Below are positions 1 to 9,019 of a stretch of 64,000 nucleotides of DNA, piece by piece; the first letter of the stretch is position 1; every line of letters begins with the position of its first letter. The position numbers were made by a program, and so were the translations under genes. Below the pieces are notes generated by a model. The model saw only the letters and a program-made list of their open reading frames with translations, was not told the DNA's origin and did not search any database. Source of the DNA: an uncultured Kiloniellaceae bacterium (GTDB lineage: Bacteria > Pseudomonadota > Alphaproteobacteria > Kiloniellales > Kiloniellaceae); contig CANLSF010000002.1 of the NCBI GenBank assembly GCA_947493695.1, forward strand, positions 868,001 to 932,000, in the 5' to 3' direction.

Positions 1-363
1 GATCGCCATATCTAGGATGGATTTGACCCGCTCCTGCCTGAGGCCATCGACGACATAGGCCGAGACGCCTGCCTCTACAGCAGCTTCAATGGACGCCTGA
101 TCGGAGCGGTCGACGAACATTGCAATCGGCCTTTTCACCGCCCGTGAAAGCTGAAACATGCTTTCCAGCATGTCCCGGTTCGGGTTTTCCAGGTCGATGA
201 CGATTACATCAGGCTCAAGATCGCCAATGCGCTGTGCGATGCCGTTCACATCCTTGACCAGCGTCACCTGATCATGACCAGCATCCCGCAACCCCGCTTC
301 GATAATGGAAGCCCGGATCTGGTTTTCATCGATCACAAGTACGGAAAGCTGCGCATGACACAT
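1..363 (-). CDS. nasT: NasT-like ANTAR response regulator (partial, 3' end outside window)
   Basis: The N-terminal 121 residues of a response regulator are visible, starting at ATG 363 with MCHAQLSVLVIDEN. The receiver domain has the acidic pocket and the stretch GVSAYVVDGL, which is typical of NasT-type receivers that continue into a C-terminal ANTAR RNA-binding domain; that domain lies beyond position 1. In the family NasT binds leader RNA hairpins and relieves termination of nitrate/nitrite assimilation operons under control of a nitrate sensor. The gene lies on the same strand as the pst genes but 194 bases downstream of pstB, so it may have its own promoter. The receiver-family call is firm; the ANTAR part is inferred from similarity. 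Confidence 0.75.
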   Translation of the reverse strand, partial: MCHAQLSVLVIDENQIRASIIEAGLRDAGHDQVTLVKDVNGIAQRIGDLEPDVIVIDLENPNRDMLESMFQLSRAVKRPIAMFVDRSDQASIEAAVEAGVSAYVVDGLRQERVKSILDMAI

Positions 364-474
364 GGGTTTATTCTGCGCATGCGAGATAATTGTGCAATGC
401 AAAAAAAATACTGACTTCGCATCAATCAAAGTTGCTTTGGTTAATGTGAAGTCAGCGACATCTCACCGAAATTG

Positions 475-492
475 GCCCCCCCTATGGAGGGC
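475..492 (-). terminator. GC-rich hairpin downstream of pstB
   Basis: Read on the minus strand, GCCCTCC and GGGGGGC form a 7-bp stem (one G-U pair) around a 3-nt loop, about 65 bases after the pstB stop. No U-run follows, so an intrinsic terminator is only possible. Confidence 0.25.
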
Positions 493-557
493 GTTTGCAT
501 AAGTATCAAGGATGGTGCGGGATTTCTTGCCATAGCGGTCACCGTGCAAATTCGCCT

Positions 558-1364
558 TCAGGCCACCTGCCCAAGAACGTAACGCTGTGTCAGTTCATGC
601 CTCGGTGAATTGAATATCTGGTCACTTGAACCGGCTTCGATAAGCATTCCCGCGCCATCCCGCATCCAGAAAAATGCAACGTCCGACCCCAGGCGTCGCG
701 CCTGACGCAGGTTATGTGTGACCATTACGATTGTATAATTCTTCGAAAGAGACTGGATCAGAGACTCTACGACTGCGGTTGAGACAGGATCCAGAGCGCT
801 GCAGGGTTCATCCATCAACAAAGCGTCTGGTTTAAGCACAAGAGCGCGCGCAATGCACAAGCGTTGTTGCTGACCACCCGATAGGGAAAGCGCAGGCGCA
901 TCCAGCCGGTCTTTCACTTCACTCCAAAGCCCCACCTCAGTCAGGCAGCGAGTAATGGTTGAATCCACTTCGCGCGAGTCCCGCATGCCATGTTCGCGCA
1001 GGGGCAACTCAAGATTCCGTCGAATTGACATCGGAAAGGGATTGGGTTTTTGGAAGATCAGCCCTACACGCCGCCGCAGCGACGTACTGTCAAACCTTGT
1101 TGCCAGGATATTCTCACGCTGAATTTCAATTCGACCCGACACACAGCATCCGGGAATCATTTCAGAGAGTCGGTTGAGGCAACAGAGAAACGAAGACTTT
1201 CCGCAGCCCGATGGTCCTATGATGGCCGTCACACCCGTCTTGCGGATATCGATCGATACGGACGATAACGCGAGCGCCTTTCCGTACGACACCGTAAGAT
1301 CATTCACGCGCCAGAAAATAGAGTCTGAAGTTACGTCGAGCGGAGCCATCGAGCTACCTTTCAT
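558..1364 (-). CDS. pstB: Phosphate ABC transporter ATP-binding protein (PstB)
   Basis: This 268-residue ABC ATPase is of PstB type. Walker A is GPSGCGKSS near residue 50, the signature is LSGGQQQRLCIARAL and Walker B is LLMDEPCSALDP, followed by the H-loop TH. In the family it powers phosphate import through PstC/PstA at the inner membrane. It is the last gene of a pstS-pstC-pstA-pstB operon, 27 bases after pstA. The start at 1364 has an alternative ATG at 1349. No phoU or phoB follows, unlike the usual housekeeping pst locus. Because an arsenite oxidase is encoded 13 kb away, this copy may serve phosphate/arsenate discrimination, which is inference. Confidence 0.9.
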   Translation of the reverse strand: MKGSSMAPLDVTSDSIFWRVNDLTVSYGKALALSSVSIDIRKTGVTAIIGPSGCGKSSFLCCLNRLSEMIPGCCVSGRIEIQRENILATRFDSTSLRRRVGLIFQKPNPFPMSIRRNLELPLREHGMRDSREVDSTITRCLTEVGLWSEVKDRLDAPALSLSGGQQQRLCIARALVLKPDALLMDEPCSALDPVSTAVVESLIQSLSKNYTIVMVTHNLRQARRLGSDVAFFWMRDGAGMLIEAGSSDQIFNSPRHELTQRYVLGQVA

Positions 1365-1391
1365 CAGGTTGGATGGGAATCACATCGAATC

Positions 1392-2267
1392 TCACGAAGT
1401 CAATCCTGAACGTCGTTTACTGAAAAAGAGCAAAGCGGCGATTCCGCTATTGATCACCAGAATCAGCACGCCCAGGACAAGAACACTGGCGTAGGCATTT
1501 TTGTCACCCCCAGCCACGTTCATCGAAAGGTCAAGAATGTGGATTGAGAGCGTGCGTCCTGAATCGAGCAGGCTGCTTGGCATGCGATCGACATAGCCGC
1601 TCGTAAATACCAGAGCCGCGGTTTCGGCTAACGCCCGCCCGACGCCCAGCAATAACCCGACCAGCAACCCCGGTATCGAGAGCGGCAGGATAACGCGAAT
1701 GATTACTTGAGACTTACTCAAACCCAACGCCGCTGCGCCCAGCCGATAGTCTTCCGGCACTGCGCGAATAGCGTTCTCCATCGTTCGGATTAGAATGGGC
1801 AAAACCATACAGGCAAGGGTCAATCCACCAGACAGGATGGAATAGCCCATTCCCAGGGCAACGCAAAAAAGTGCATTTCCAAAGATACCGAAAACGATAG
1901 AAGGCACGGCTGCGAGGCAATTCAGACTGAGCCTGATAATGCGCGACATTGGAACAGACGCGCGCGAAAACTCCGCCAAAAACAGCGCCGCGAAAAGCGA
2001 TAAGGGAACGGCAACCGCGACGCAAACCAGAATAACCAGAAACGTCGAGACGATGATGGGTGCGATACCACCGGCGCGTCCGGCGTTGCGCGGCACGTCG
2101 ACGATAAAATTCCAGTCGACTCCGCCAATTCCTCTCAGCACGACATCACCGATCAGCCAGAGAAACGCAGCTGCGACGATCGCAGGCGCAAGCCAGGTCA
2201 GAGCGAGGACAAGTAATCTCCCGTGACCGGAAGCGTTGGTGGGCCGATCGTCAAGCGCGACCGACAC
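1392..2267 (-). CDS. pstA: Phosphate ABC transporter permease (PstA)
   Basis: This 291-residue inner-membrane permease has about six hydrophobic segments and a binding-protein-dependent transport signature around GAAALGLSKSQVIIRVILP, the loop that contacts the ATPase. The later stretch GVGRALAETAALVFTSG is the conserved PstA/PstC region. It begins with GTG at 2267 and overlaps the 3' end of pstC by 17 bases, which points to translational coupling. It pairs with PstC to form the transmembrane channel of the phosphate importer. Confidence 0.88.
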   Translation of the reverse strand: MSVALDDRPTNASGHGRLLVLALTWLAPAIVAAAFLWLIGDVVLRGIGGVDWNFIVDVPRNAGRAGGIAPIIVSTFLVILVCVAVAVPLSLFAALFLAEFSRASVPMSRIIRLSLNCLAAVPSIVFGIFGNALFCVALGMGYSILSGGLTLACMVLPILIRTMENAIRAVPEDYRLGAAALGLSKSQVIIRVILPLSIPGLLVGLLLGVGRALAETAALVFTSGYVDRMPSSLLDSGRTLSIHILDLSMNVAGGDKNAYASVLVLGVLILVINSGIAALLFFSKRRSGLTS

Positions 2268-3138
2268 GGTACGACTTTCTTGAATGGGCGATAGCCTCGG
2301 CGCAGCAAAATGCGAACAAGGTCATGATGATCATGATCAGGCCGCTCGCAAAAAGCGAAGCACGGTGGAGATCCACGGCGTAGGCGACTTCCAGCGCTAT
2401 GTTTGCCGACAAGGTGCGAACAGGTGCAAACACGCTGTCGGGAAACTGGACGACGTTGCCAGCGACCATCATAACAGCCATCGTTTCACCAGCAGCGCGG
2501 GCGACCCCCAGAATAGTTCCGGCGCAGATACCGGAGACAGCAGAGGGCATAACAACCTTCCAGACCGCCTGCTCCCTCGAGAGCCCCAAAGCGCGCGCGG
2601 CCAGGTAATGGTGGTGAGGCACATCGGCGAGCGCAGTCGCGGAGATCAACTCAATCGTCGGCAGTATCATAAGCGCCAGAACCAAAGAAGCAGCCAGAAG
2701 GCTCGCCCCAGGCGGCTCAATACGTGAGATTAACGGCACCAGCACGGTCAGGCCCCAGAGTCCGAATACGACAGACGGGATCCCGGCCAAAAGCTCGATA
2801 AGTCGCCGGTAAATCCCACCCAGAGCTCTCGGTGCGTAGAACTGTCTGAAGACCGCCGATACCACCGCCAAAGGCGCGGCGATCACAATCGCCAACACGG
2901 TAACCAAAACTGTTCCCAAGAGCATCGGCGCGAGACCGAAGCTGTCACTCGAGGGATGCCAGCTTTCGTCACTCAGCATTCTCCAAAGACCGATATCGCG
3001 TATTGCGGGCAGGGATTCCAGCGTCACGACCGCGATGGCAAGTACGAGCACAGAAGCGGAAACCGCGGCGGCAGAACGGCTTGAAAACAAAAGTAATTTA
3101 TGCGCCAGCCAATCCTTACTCCGCGGGGGGTAATACAT
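2251..3138 (-). CDS. pstC: Phosphate ABC transporter permease (PstC)
   Basis: This second permease of the Pst complex is about 295 residues long. I chose ATG 3138 (MYYPPRSKDW) rather than the upstream ATG at 3186 because it leaves only a 23-base overlap with pstS. It has about six membrane segments. The coupling loop is near ARALGLSREQAVWKVVMPS, and the phosphate-permease signature GVARAAGETMAVMMVAG follows. It is encoded between pstS and pstA on the same transcript. Confidence 0.88.
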   Translation of the reverse strand: MYYPPRSKDWLAHKLLLFSSRSAAAVSASVLVLAIAVVTLESLPAIRDIGLWRMLSDESWHPSSDSFGLAPMLLGTVLVTVLAIVIAAPLAVVSAVFRQFYAPRALGGIYRRLIELLAGIPSVVFGLWGLTVLVPLISRIEPPGASLLAASLVLALMILPTIELISATALADVPHHHYLAARALGLSREQAVWKVVMPSAVSGICAGTILGVARAAGETMAVMMVAGNVVQFPDSVFAPVRTLSANIALEVAYAVDLHRASLFASGLIMIIMTLFAFCCAEAIAHSRKSYRVGRA

Positions 3139-3952
3139 AGAAAGCATCCAGGATATCCGCGACAGATGGCGAAGTGGCAAACGCAATAAACTCAGCCGTC
3201 AGCCCTTCGGGCATTCCAGCTGTTACGAAGTTGAGTTCGCGGATCATCGGCAGGTTCCCCTCAGCCAACGACTTGGCATTGGGTACGACACCGTCGACGG
3301 CCACCATCCGTAAGGGCAGTCCGTTTTCGATATGGTAGGTGGAGGCACCGACAGAAACATACGCAATCGCAAGAGGGTTGGTTGAAACGGTTTTGATAGC
3401 CTGTTCGTTGTCGCCAATGATGATGTCGGACTTGATACCGTTGGATTTCAGCTGTGTGTATTTGAGGAAAACTTCGAGTGTCGACCGCCCATCGGCTTTA
3501 TTGACGACCACGATCGGCCCTTTGAAATCCTCGATTTGAGACCAGTCATCGATCTTGTCGGTGTAAATGTCGATAATCTGAGATCGATCGAGTCCGAGAA
3601 TGGGATTCTTTGCATGCGTGATCATGGTGACGGCGTCGAGCGCAATCGTATGCCCGGTCAGATCACCTTCTGACGGTTCCAGGCGACGAGACACCATACC
3701 GATATCGGCCAGGCCTTTGCGCGCATCGTGAATACCGCGTGCACTGCCACCGGTTTGAATTTCAATCTGAACGTCCGGCCGTGTTGCCTCGAAGCGTTTC
3801 GCGATTTCAAGAGCGATCGGCGCGACCGAGCTCGACCCGGTCACCATCAGTCTCTCTGTCGCTGAAACTCCGGTGGACAACACACTCAAAACGAATACGG
3901 CGAGAAAACCCATCACTGAAAAACGGCCAAACGACCGTGATCCTGCGTTCAT
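3116..3952 (-). CDS. pstS: Phosphate (PstS-like) substrate-binding protein
   Basis: This periplasmic binding protein is about 278 residues long and begins at ATG 3952, five bases after a strong AGGAGG. The N-terminus carries a Sec signal peptide (hydrophobic stretch FSVMGFLAVFVLSVL, cleavage near VSA). The mature part starts with a VTGSSSVAPIALEIAK segment, matching the anion-binding P-loop of the PBP-like family that includes PstS, and continues with TGGSARGIHDARKG. It is first in the pstSCAB operon. Which oxyanion it prefers cannot be read from the sequence; phosphate is the default, and tight discrimination against arsenate is plausible given the neighbours. Confidence 0.85.
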   Translation of the reverse strand: MNAGSRSFGRFSVMGFLAVFVLSVLSTGVSATERLMVTGSSSVAPIALEIAKRFEATRPDVQIEIQTGGSARGIHDARKGLADIGMVSRRLEPSEGDLTGHTIALDAVTMITHAKNPILGLDRSQIIDIYTDKIDDWSQIEDFKGPIVVVNKADGRSTLEVFLKYTQLKSNGIKSDIIIGDNEQAIKTVSTNPLAIAYVSVGASTYHIENGLPLRMVAVDGVVPNAKSLAEGNLPMIRELNFVTAGMPEGLTAEFIAFATSPSVADILDAFYVLPPAE

Positions 3953-4075
3953 TTTTGCCTCCTGCTTTTTGGCTATGCTCGCGTAAGACCCGAACACTAT
4001 CCACTGGTCAGGTTGTTAGGGCTCCGGGTTCAGGAGGATCGGCGCTCTCATGAAATTGAGATGACAGATGGGGTA

Positions 4076-5269
4076 TCAGCTGCGCAGTCTTTGCATCGCC
4101 AGCAGGACAAGACAGGCACAAAAGGCCGTCGCGCCCGAGATGGTCAGAGCCGTATCGTAGTTAGCGGCGATGTCGAAGATCATGCCGGCGGCGTAGGGCG
4201 CCACAAGGGCCGCAACGCCCCACGCTGTATTCACATATCCGTAAATCTTGCCGACCGACGCAGAGCCAAATTTCTGCGCGATGATGACGGGATATGACCC
4301 CGACATCCAACCGTACCCCAACCCCACAGCGAAGAGCATCATCAGAGACGAATTCGGGCCTGGCCAAATGAGCGCCACGGCGATGGAGCCAGCCGCGAGC
4401 GCCTGCAAAGCGGCCGTGGAGCGGTGTGGCGCCATCCGGTCACTCGTCCAACCGCCTGCGAAGCGTCCAATAAAGTTTCCAATCGTCACTAAAACGACAG
4501 CCAAAGCTACTGCCGCGGCTCCTCCGCCTTGTGCGCTGACGATGGGAGACGCATGCCCAATTGTGAGCATGCCCGTGATACTTCCGAACAGAAACCCAAA
4601 CCACAAAATGACAATCGGCATCAGGCGCGGCGTCGTGGAATTTTCATCTTGCTTCGAAGTCTGTGCCTGTAAAGTGGCCCCGGATCGCATCAGGATTGCA
4701 TGTGCCGCGCCGCCGATTAACACGGCAGCCACTGCTGAGCCCATAAGTGTCGCGGCAGGGCCATATTGCGAAATCGACCAACTCAAAAGGGGTGACCAGG
4801 CGATGGAACCAAGGGCATAACTCGACACGATCACGCCCGTTCCCAGACCGGCGCGCCCCGGCAGCGTGTTGTGCACGATCTGAAGACAAAGTGCATAACC
4901 CAAGCCGTTGGCGAGACCGAACAAACCGCCATAGCCGATCCACACGCTCCAGAGCGACATAAAGCCTGAAGCCAGTAACAGGCCACTGGCGCCGAGCGCA
5001 ATTGTCAAAAGCGAAAGATGCGATAGCGATACCCGGCCATAGCTGAACGGACCGACAAGAAGCCCAACGGTAAAGCCGACATTTGCAATCGAAAACACCC
5101 CGCTGATCGAAGCCCGAGACTCTTGCAATAGACTTTCAAGCGGTTCGACAAAGAGGCTCCAGGCGTAGAGTGGCCCGATCCAGAACATGATAAAAGCACA
5201 AGCAACAAGGACGGCGACCGGGCGCACAGGTCTCTGAACTTCGTCGATTGCACGCGCGTGGGCGCTCAC
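4076..5269 (-). CDS. MFS transporter, OFA (oxalate/formate antiporter)-like
   Basis: This 397-residue inner-membrane protein has about 12 hydrophobic segments in two halves joined by a polar linker near residue 200 (QTSKQDEN). The overall pattern (ACAFIMFWIGPLYAWSLF at the start, GRFAGGWTSDRM in the loop after the linker) resembles OFA-type monocarboxylate permeases. It starts with GTG at 5269, only three bases after the flavoprotein stop, so the two are an operon. Beside an arsenic/phosphate cluster it could export an organic acid or organoarsenical, as the MFS protein ArsJ does elsewhere, but no substrate can be read from the sequence. Confidence 0.75.
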   Translation of the reverse strand: MSAHARAIDEVQRPVRPVAVLVACAFIMFWIGPLYAWSLFVEPLESLLQESRASISGVFSIANVGFTVGLLVGPFSYGRVSLSHLSLLTIALGASGLLLASGFMSLWSVWIGYGGLFGLANGLGYALCLQIVHNTLPGRAGLGTGVIVSSYALGSIAWSPLLSWSISQYGPAATLMGSAVAAVLIGGAAHAILMRSGATLQAQTSKQDENSTTPRLMPIVILWFGFLFGSITGMLTIGHASPIVSAQGGGAAAVALAVVLVTIGNFIGRFAGGWTSDRMAPHRSTAALQALAAGSIAVALIWPGPNSSLMMLFAVGLGYGWMSGSYPVIIAQKFGSASVGKIYGYVNTAWGVAALVAPYAAGMIFDIAANYDTALTISGATAFCACLVLLAMQRLRS

Positions 5270-5272
5270 GGA

Positions 5273-6556
5273 TCAGATTGCCCCATCCAGGCTGACAAAC
5301 TCGACGCCTTCACGGACTGCAACGTCCTTATCGTCTGCTGCGCCCTTCGCAATTACCTCAACGATAGAGCGCACCTGGTGATAGCCGGTAAACGCCAGAA
5401 ACGTCGCCGCCCGTCCGTAGCTCTTGGCGCCCACTATGTAGAAATCAGGTTCCATGGGATGACGCAGTTCAGACCAGCCGTGCTGCGGGACTGAATAGCA
5501 ACTGTGTTCGTTAGGGTCGATCAAAGGCGCAAGATCCACAACACACTCCAACGCCGGATCCAGTCTCAAGCGCAGTTCGCGTGTCAGATCGAGATCAGGT
5601 CGCTGACCTGTGTTGCACAGGATACAATCCAAGTCATCGAGGCGTCTCTGCTCCCCGGCATGCGTTCCGATGACTGAGAGTTCCGCATCGTTCCCATCGA
5701 GTTCTTGGACCTGAAACTCCGTCAAAAGCTCGAAGGCTCCAGCACGCTTGTGCGCTGTGAGTTTAGTCCCAAGAGCAAGCCGCGCCGGCACGTCATCAGC
5801 CTCGTCCTTGACGAGGTGTTCCAGGTCGGGTCTCCGGATCAACCAGAGTATGCTGGTCTCAGGCACCTCTTGCTTCAGATGAACCAGATTCAAAACAGTG
5901 TTCGCCGCCGAGTAACCGCTTCCGACAATCGCAACGTTTTTTCCGGCGTAATCCGCTCGGTCGCGGCCATAGACATCGGGAATACCATAGCGAACCCGAG
6001 ATGCGCTGCGCTCCTCACCGTGAGCCGACATACCGTCGCTGCCAAGAGGGTTCTGTTGCGACCAGGTCCCCGAAGCATCGATCACCGCGTCGACCAGACA
6101 ACGCTCGATTTCGCCGTCACGTCGAAACGCAACGGTGAAGCGCTGTGACTCACGACGCGCCGTTCGCGTCTTGTCGAGACCGGCTCGCGCAACTCCAATC
6201 ACGCGGCAATTCAGCTGAAGCGCTTTGGAAACCGCAGGCAATTCTGACAAGGGTTCAAGATAATCGCTTATCAGCTCCCCCCCTGTCGGCAGGGCATCAT
6301 CCTGCGGTGCCTTCCATCCGGTCGCTTCCAGCAACTGTCGGGCAACCGGGTCGATAAGCGTGTCCCATGTAGAGAACATCCGGATGTGGGACCAGTCTCT
6401 GACATGCTCCGCGATATCAGTTCCCTGCTCAAAAACGATTGGAATCTGACCCGCCGCCAAGAGATTGGCAGCGGCGGACAGGCCCACCGGCCCTGCACCA
6501 ATAACCGCAACCGTGACCGGTCGTTTTTTATGGCCTGATAGCATCTGCCTGCTCAC
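5273..6556 (-). CDS. FAD/NAD(P)-binding flavoprotein (monooxygenase or oxidoreductase; ArsO-like candidate)
   Basis: This is a two-dinucleotide-domain flavoprotein of about 427 residues. The first Rossmann motif is VIGAGPVGLSAA, which binds FAD, and the second is AIVGSGYSAANT, which binds NAD(P)H. GTG 6556 is the likely start because AGGAGA lies five bases upstream; an in-frame ATG at 6577 lacks a ribosome-binding site. The C-terminal motif GAKSYGRAATFL recalls flavoproteins found in arsenic operons (ArsO-type, function unproven). It precedes the MFS gene with a 3-base gap and diverges from the LysR gene, a common regulator-target arrangement. The reaction is unknown. Confidence 0.7.
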   Translation of the reverse strand: MSRQMLSGHKKRPVTVAVIGAGPVGLSAAANLLAAGQIPIVFEQGTDIAEHVRDWSHIRMFSTWDTLIDPVARQLLEATGWKAPQDDALPTGGELISDYLEPLSELPAVSKALQLNCRVIGVARAGLDKTRTARRESQRFTVAFRRDGEIERCLVDAVIDASGTWSQQNPLGSDGMSAHGEERSASRVRYGIPDVYGRDRADYAGKNVAIVGSGYSAANTVLNLVHLKQEVPETSILWLIRRPDLEHLVKDEADDVPARLALGTKLTAHKRAGAFELLTEFQVQELDGNDAELSVIGTHAGEQRRLDDLDCILCNTGQRPDLDLTRELRLRLDPALECVVDLAPLIDPNEHSCYSVPQHGWSELRHPMEPDFYIVGAKSYGRAATFLAFTGYHQVRSIVEVIAKGAADDKDVAVREGVEFVSLDGAI

Positions 6557-6742
6557 GAGTGTCTCCTGTCGAAGCATTGTGAGATGTGCATTTTTTCTGA
6601 ACTATTGATCAGCATCAAAATCGACGCGAAGGTAGCACGGTACAAAAAATGCATATTTTACAACATACATGGACAAACTTACGGGCGAGCACTTCCCTAT
6701 CAAAGTCATTTGTTTTTCTTCATGATTAAGCTAAACTTAACT

Positions 6743-7651
6743 ATGAAGAAATCTCATGTACCGTCCCTGCGCGCCCTTCACGCTTGCGAGTCCGTGGCCC
6801 GGCTCGGTGGCGTCAAGAAAGCTGCCATGGAATTGGGCGTCACGCCGGCCGCCATCAGTCAGCTGCTCCGTGGCGTTGAACTTGATCTGGAGACAAAACT
6901 TTTTACACGTGTTGAACGCAACCTTGTGCCCAGGGCCGAGGCTCATGACGGCCTCAAGGACTTGGAGGCAGCTTTTGAGCTCGTGCATCAGGCGGTTCGA
7001 AAACTACGGGAACCAAGACCAAGTAAGCTTCTGACTGTCAGCGTCGATCCTGCATTCGCATCCTGCTGGCTGGTGCAGAGGCTGAGCGGCTTTCGACTGC
7101 GTCATCCATCGATCGACGTTTTGATCGATGCAACAAACCGTTACGATCAGCCGAATGAAAACTCGGTCGATATGGTGATTCGCTTTGGCACAGCCCGCGA
7201 GACCGATCTGGTCAAAACGATACTGTTCCGTGAGTCCGTTTTTCCGGTCTGCAGTCCGGACTTGCTTGTATCAGGATCAGCCTTGCACCCCAGTGAGCTC
7301 GCCGATCTGACACTCATTCATCTCGATTGGTCATCGCGTCAGGGCACCTGGCCGACGTGGAATGATTGGCTTCGCGCTGCAAAGGTAGCCAAGATTGCGC
7401 AGGTCAGTGGCTTACTTTTTTCCGATCACGCATTGGCACTGGCAGCAGCTATTCGAGGGGACGGCGTCGCGCTGGGCAGCACTGCGCTCACCTGTGACGC
7501 AATACGTTCAAGGGCCTTGGTGTGCCCTACGGACGTTATCCTACCCACTGCATTTTCCTACTACGCTGCGGTGCATCCCGACCGGGAGTCTGAAACAAAG
7601 ATCCGGGTATTCCGAGAGTGGCTGGAAGAGGAAGCGAAAGCCAGTGAGTGA
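6743..7651 (+). CDS. LysR-family transcriptional regulator (GcvA-like)
   Basis: This regulator is about 302 residues long. An N-terminal winged helix-turn-helix (SLRALHACESVARLGGVKKAA, then VTPAAISQLLRGVE) is followed by a two-lobed substrate-binding effector domain. The start at ATG 6743 (MKKSHVPS) is chosen because the LysR domain begins there; an ATG at 6722 is also in frame. It is divergent from the flavoprotein/MFS operon across about 186 bases, so that operon is its probable target. The HTH wording most resembles the GcvA/AmpR subgroup. The effector molecule is unknown. Confidence 0.85.
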   Translation: MKKSHVPSLRALHACESVARLGGVKKAAMELGVTPAAISQLLRGVELDLETKLFTRVERNLVPRAEAHDGLKDLEAAFELVHQAVRKLREPRPSKLLTVSVDPAFASCWLVQRLSGFRLRHPSIDVLIDATNRYDQPNENSVDMVIRFGTARETDLVKTILFRESVFPVCSPDLLVSGSALHPSELADLTLIHLDWSSRQGTWPTWNDWLRAAKVAKIAQVSGLLFSDHALALAAAIRGDGVALGSTALTCDAIRSRALVCPTDVILPTAFSYYAAVHPDRESETKIRVFREWLEEEAKASE

Positions 7652-8185
7652 CCGAAGGTATCGCAGGTCCGGTTCCATCATCACCGATCTCGATTAAGCC
7701 CCTGATTGTATGAGAGATAACTGGTTGCCCGTGACGAAAGTGGCAGGGGCGGACCTCTTTGTAAATTGGCGCTTAAAGCAATCATGCTGTCACGAAAATC
7801 AGAACACAAAACAGCTTTTTTAATTCGTTCACAAAATTACCATAGATGGTTTTACATAAACCATGTATTATTGTTAGTTGAGCAACAAAATACGCACTAG
7901 TGATTGAACTTTTTAACGGGTATCAGCTTGAAAAGAGTCTTTTCACACACCAGTGTATTGTCGGGGCGCAGCTGGGAAGTTGCTTCATACCGCCTCGTAC
8001 TTACCTGCCTCCAGCCTGCCCAGAGTTTGAACGCTGAGATCGGAACTCTATCGACCTGACGCATACCCGCCGCTGAATCCAACACAAGAGAAGATTTCAT
8101 TCCAAGGTAAAGAGAAAACCTGAGTCCCGGCTCTGCATGACCGAGACCTTTCAATCGCTTCAACATTCAATGCATGGGAAGTTAG
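7652..8185. other. Intergenic stretch with no confident gene
   Basis: These 534 bases between the lysR and luxR genes are AT-rich around 7800-7900. A minus-strand open frame at 7897-8166 (89 codons) has no recognisable motif or good ribosome-binding site. The only clear structure is the inverted repeat listed separately at 7846-7864. Confidence 0.5.
7846..7864. promoter_or_regulatory. Perfect inverted repeat, possible operator
   Basis: ATGGTTT and AAACCAT form exact 7-bp arms around a 5-base spacer in an AT-rich region. It lies 320 bases before the luxR-type gene, far for an operator of that gene. It could bind a dimeric regulator or be a residue of a lost promoter. Confidence 0.3.
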
Positions 8186-8914
8186 ATGAATTGGTCACAC
8201 ACTCCTTATCTGTTCGATGCATGCGAAACATGTGACATCGGGTCGGTCGTCCAACAAACAGAAAAGATCCTCGATAACGGTAAAGTTGCCCTTTTCGTTT
8301 ACATCGGCTTGCGAATGCCGGGACACAAAGTCTCGGAAGGTGACTTACCAATCATCCTGACAAACATTTCTCCGGCTTGGGCAAGCGCTTATCGGCGCGA
8401 AGACCAACATCTGAGAGATCCAGCGATGAAACGCGCCTGCGCAAGTAGGGTCCCGCTTCTGATGACAACCCGCGAGCTCGAATATGTCTCGCAATCGCTC
8501 AGCGCAATCGACACGGCGATGACGCGACCGACGAGAGGCATTGTCGTTCCCATCCACGGACCTGATGGTGAGCTCGCGCTCTTTAACGTATTGGGGAACT
8601 GGCGCGGCTGTGCCCCAATGCCCGGCATCATGGATGTCAGTGATATCCATATGCTGGCTCTAAACGTGCACGCCACCATCACGGAATGCACTCTCAAGAA
8701 ACGCAGTGGCGAAAGTATATCCCTCACAATACGGGAGAAGGAATGCTTACTGTTAACCGCTCGGGGCAAGACAGCCTGGGAGATTTCCAAGATTATGGCG
8801 CGCTCCCGCGGAACGGTGAATTTTCACCTACAGAACGCTATGCGCAAGCTGGATGCAGTTAACAAAACGCAGGCTGCTGCAAAGGCAACAGAACTAGGTC
8901 TTTTGACAGCATAG
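8186..8914 (+). CDS. LuxR-family regulator with autoinducer-binding domain (LuxR solo)
   Basis: This 242-residue protein has an N-terminal ligand-binding domain and a C-terminal LuxR helix-turn-helix (LTIREKECLLLTARGKTAWE, then SRGTVNFHLQNAMRKL). The ligand domain keeps residues typical of acyl-homoserine-lactone receptors: W in PAWAS, Y in AYRRED, the D-P of LRDPAM and G in GIVVPIHG. ATG 8186 has GGGAAG upstream. No luxI synthase gene lies in the window, so it is a solo. It sits 105 bases upstream of the AroA-like operon in the same orientation and may control it, linking the cluster to cell density or another small signal. This is inference from position. Confidence 0.8.
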   Translation: MNWSHTPYLFDACETCDIGSVVQQTEKILDNGKVALFVYIGLRMPGHKVSEGDLPIILTNISPAWASAYRREDQHLRDPAMKRACASRVPLLMTTRELEYVSQSLSAIDTAMTRPTRGIVVPIHGPDGELALFNVLGNWRGCAPMPGIMDVSDIHMLALNVHATITECTLKKRSGESISLTIREKECLLLTARGKTAWEISKIMARSRGTVNFHLQNAMRKLDAVNKTQAAAKATELGLLTA

Positions 8915-9019
8915 CGTCAATTTCGTTCCCCGGTACTGGCAACTTGTCCAGTTGCTGCTCTTTCGTCCTTTCGACTTCAATAGCCCTGCCCATCAAAGTC
9001 GGCATAAAGGACGGACGCC

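Noticed and set aside
7897-8166. 89-codon minus-strand frame between the lysR and luxR genes
   Set aside because: It has no ribosome site, no recognisable motif and no supporting context.
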